DNA of 60,000 nt from Strigamia acuminata. Taxonomy: Eukaryota; Arthropoda; Chilopoda; Geophilomorpha; Linotaeniidae. Location: positions 33,973,608 to 34,033,607 of the forward strand of contig OX442314.1 in assembly GCA_949358305.1 (NCBI GenBank). The letters are read 5' to 3'. The notes beneath the pieces are model-generated. The model worked only from the letters and a program-made list of their open reading frames with translations, made no database searches and had not been told where the DNA came from. The translations under genes and the position numbers were made by a program. This document shows, one piece after another, positions 57,590 through 60,000 of this stretch (its first letter is position 1; each line of letters starts with the position of its first letter).

Positions 57590-59740
57590 TTGAATTCTCT
57601 TGCGAATACTATTCTAATTTACTGATTGTGCGAAGCACAATATTAAATGAATTTTTTCTTTCAACTAGAGGGGGAAATTTCCTTGGTCATGATTGTGACA
57701 GGGGGTCAGCAGGCGAAACGGCCGCTAATCGCTGACCATTGGACCCTGATCAGACAAAAATTGGTGGCTTTGCATGTCCAGCTTGCCTGGGTACTGGCAA
57801 GCCGGGACTTACACTAGCCACACTTTCCAACGGTCTTCTATTCCTTTCTAGCTTAGCCTAAAAAACTGAGTGGTTGGGAGGGGAATATAATTCCAAACCT
57901 TCTTTATTATTTTTATTTCTTGGTGCGCAGCCCAAGTAAAAGTAATGGGACAGTCTGCAGCGTATTCAAACTCGATTCGTGGAGGAGGCGCGCTGGTGGC
58001 CACCAGCAAACCAAATCCCACGGGGGAGAAGCGGTCATATTCCAGGTGCCACGCTGCAATCACTGGTTCCATTATGGGCCGGGCGAGGAGGCGATGTTGA
58101 ACTGAGCTTTGAGTGACACCAAATTTCTTGTAGGACGTTTAGTCGCTTGGATGCAGGTTGCTAGCTTAGTGGTCGCTGGCGCGGGAACAGTCACGTGCGG
58201 TGAGTTGGCGTGTAGTTGGACCCGAGTAGCAGCGAAGTGTCCGCACACATGGGAAGACTGCCTTGATTTTTGTTGCGACTCATAATTTATGGGTTGCGTT
58301 GTGGCTGCTCAAGGCGCTCATCCGGGTTCACATCGGTCATAATCCTACCCTGTCCCGTGTACTGGTTGGTAGGCAACTGCAAGTTAACGTATTTAACCCA
58401 AGAGTTGCTGAAATTGGGACACGGACAGCAGGGAGAGCTGCCGGAGGTACGGGGATACCGATGGTGAAGTGCTCAAATGGTACAGAGAGTTCGTTAGGGC
58501 GTAGGAACGATATCTGTGCGTTCAGGTAGCTACCAGCTTTGAAAAAAGATTGGGAATCTAGCCTGTAACTTTTGTTTCTGAATTTTATTCACTCTTGCTT
58601 GATTTCTGGGCTACTGCAGTTTGTTAAAGGACTGTGCTCAAACCACAGTCTGGAGCAATCTCTGTAATTTGGAAATTAGTTGTTTTTACATCTTTTTCAT
58701 TTTTTACTTTTTCTCTAAACTTCCCTATCTATGATTTTCATGGTTTTCTTGGGACTCCACACCTGACAGCGGTAATAATCACCTCAAATGCCGGGTTGTA
58801 TACAGCGTCAAATGGAGGGCGATATGGCTTCACAATGGCGGCTGAAGGGTGGGACCCAAGGCGACTAGGGACAGAAGATGCATTTCCTTCTTACTTTAAG
58901 TGCAACTGACTGTTCCACAAAAAACACCATTTCATTGGGATGAACAGACATCTCAGTGTAGGCACGTTTCTGTCGAAAGGCAGCCTCGTGCAGACTGGAA
59001 TGAGTCTCCGAAAGGGGTGAGCGGGCGCGTTTGTTGGTCTCTTGGGGCAGAAGAAGAGATTGCAACAATATCCCCGTAGTGTAAATATCTGCAAAAACCT
59101 TCTGCTAAAAATTGGAACTTTTTGGGTGTCTTTTAGATTAAAAAACACCCAGTATTTTGTAATTTTTTATTTTTATTTTCTTATCTTTCTTCCTCTGTTT
59201 CTTCTTGCGAGGCATCAAGAATCGGTTTGTCTGCGCGCTAGCGCGGTTTGATTTTGTTATTTGTTGCTAACAATGATAAAATTAACTGGTTTGAAAATTT
59301 CGAAGTTCTACAGACATGATTTCGTGCTTTTTTAGAAAAGCACAAAAGTCATGTTTTTGTGGAATCAGACCATTTTGATCTGGTTCAGAACTTCTAGTTC
59401 CAAACCGAAAAATCACTATTGTTTTTTCAAAAAGTGTTGTTTTTTCTGCAGAAATGTAGGAATTGGAACATTAAAACGGTCGAAATTTTGTTTTTATTTT
59501 AAAAATCAAACATGGCGACTGGAAAGACAATAGAAAAACATGTGGAAATCTCGGAATTTTCGAGAATGATTGGAATTTCAAATTTCGACATTTTCTTGGA
59601 ACTCTGGGAAATTGATTCTATAAATTATTTTAATTTTCTACCAATGGGAAACCAGGGGGGGGAAGTGACATCACTAATCCCTCTCCCAAGAATGGCTACT
59701 TGAGCCTAATCTCCTGTCTCCTCATTGGTCGTGACTTAAT
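57590..59740. other. Presumed leader of the second retroelement, or unrelated spacer
   Basis: About 2.1 kb with only short ORFs and no similarity recognised. It is long for a retrotransposon leader, so an insertion or a degenerate gag may be hidden here. Confidence 0.3.
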
Positions 59741-59792
59741 TCCACTTGTTCACCTTGCAAGCTGCGGTCCTGCTTTTGGTCACATTGTGTCA

Positions 59793-60000
59793 ATGCCAGC
59801 GACCAGAACTGGTAAGACCACGTGGGACTCTCCTGCACCTAATTCTTTCACACCCGCAACGGATTCAGATTTGAACGACTCGGATAATAATTCGATTGCT
59901 TCTTCAAACGACAATATGTCAAGTCCTAAAGTTAAATTGTTGGATCAAGCGATGCTTGAAACGACTTGCAACGTCTTTAATCTAGTTATCGATGATATGA
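59793..60000 (+). CDS. Partial ORF at the window end, possible Gag N-terminus
   Basis: The ATG at 59793-59795 opens 69 codons with no stop before the edge (MPATRTGKTTWDSPAPNSFT ... VKLLDQAMLETTCNVFNLVI). Ser/Asp/Asn-rich start, then a helical segment. The context (putative LTR and primer site upstream) suggests a Gag start. The sequence itself is not recognisable. Confidence 0.4.
   Translation, partial: MPATRTGKTTWDSPAPNSFTPATDSDLNDSDNNSIASSNDNMSSPKVKLLDQAMLETTCNVFNLVIDDM

Overview
The window is nuclear DNA from an arthropod, most likely an insect. This rests on a complete ortholog of still life (sif/TIAM Rac exchange factor, arthropod-type [10 protein letters not shown]-terminus), short GT-AG introns, and abundant class I and class II mobile DNA. 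The species cannot be named from the sequence alone. Non-coding DNA is AT-rich with many homopolymer runs. GC-rich islands mark putative promoters (35.2-35.6 kb, 27.0-27.6 kb, 19.2-19.6 kb).

Left part (0.2-35.3 kb), all on the minus strand. A nine-finger C2H2 zinc-finger gene could be assembled from four exons (680 aa). Next is an intronless SRPK-like kinase with an in-frame stop and a frameshift, called a pseudogene. Then comes sif, 25 coding exons over about 29 kb (1748 aa; all splice phases agree and the total is divisible by three). Domains in order: myristoylation-type N-terminus, WH1-like, PHn-CC-Ex, RBD, PDZ, DH and PH. Its introns hold TA-flanked non-autonomous transposons, a large imperfect palindrome, and a striking series of minisatellites with 20-22 bp units whose A/T tracts recur about once per helical turn.

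Middle (36.5-51.8 kb): a MULE transposase fragment, then a PIF/Harbinger-like element (17-bp inverted ends, TAA target duplication). Its GCGCAAATTTG minisatellite was split by a 12.4-kb Ty3/gypsy LTR retrotransposon. The retrotransposon looks young: its 971-bp LTRs appear identical and gag and pol are open. It has a tRNA-Pro-type primer site, a canonical A AAA AAC -1 frameshift site with a hairpin between gag and pol, and an unusual third gene. That third gene is spliced from two coding exons plus a leader intron, lies behind two perfect TGACGTCA (CRE) sites, and encodes about 788 aa of unknown function with no envelope hallmarks. This is the most novel object in the window.

Right part (51.8-60 kb), plus strand. 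A complete 15-exon acetoacetyl-CoA synthetase gene (659 aa) has a CRE palindrome 36 bp before its ATG. It is followed immediately by a 765-bp foldback element with near-mirror arms of about 300 bp. The last 3 kb hold a candidate LTR and primer-binding site and an ORF running off the end, probably the 5' part of a second LTR retrotransposon.
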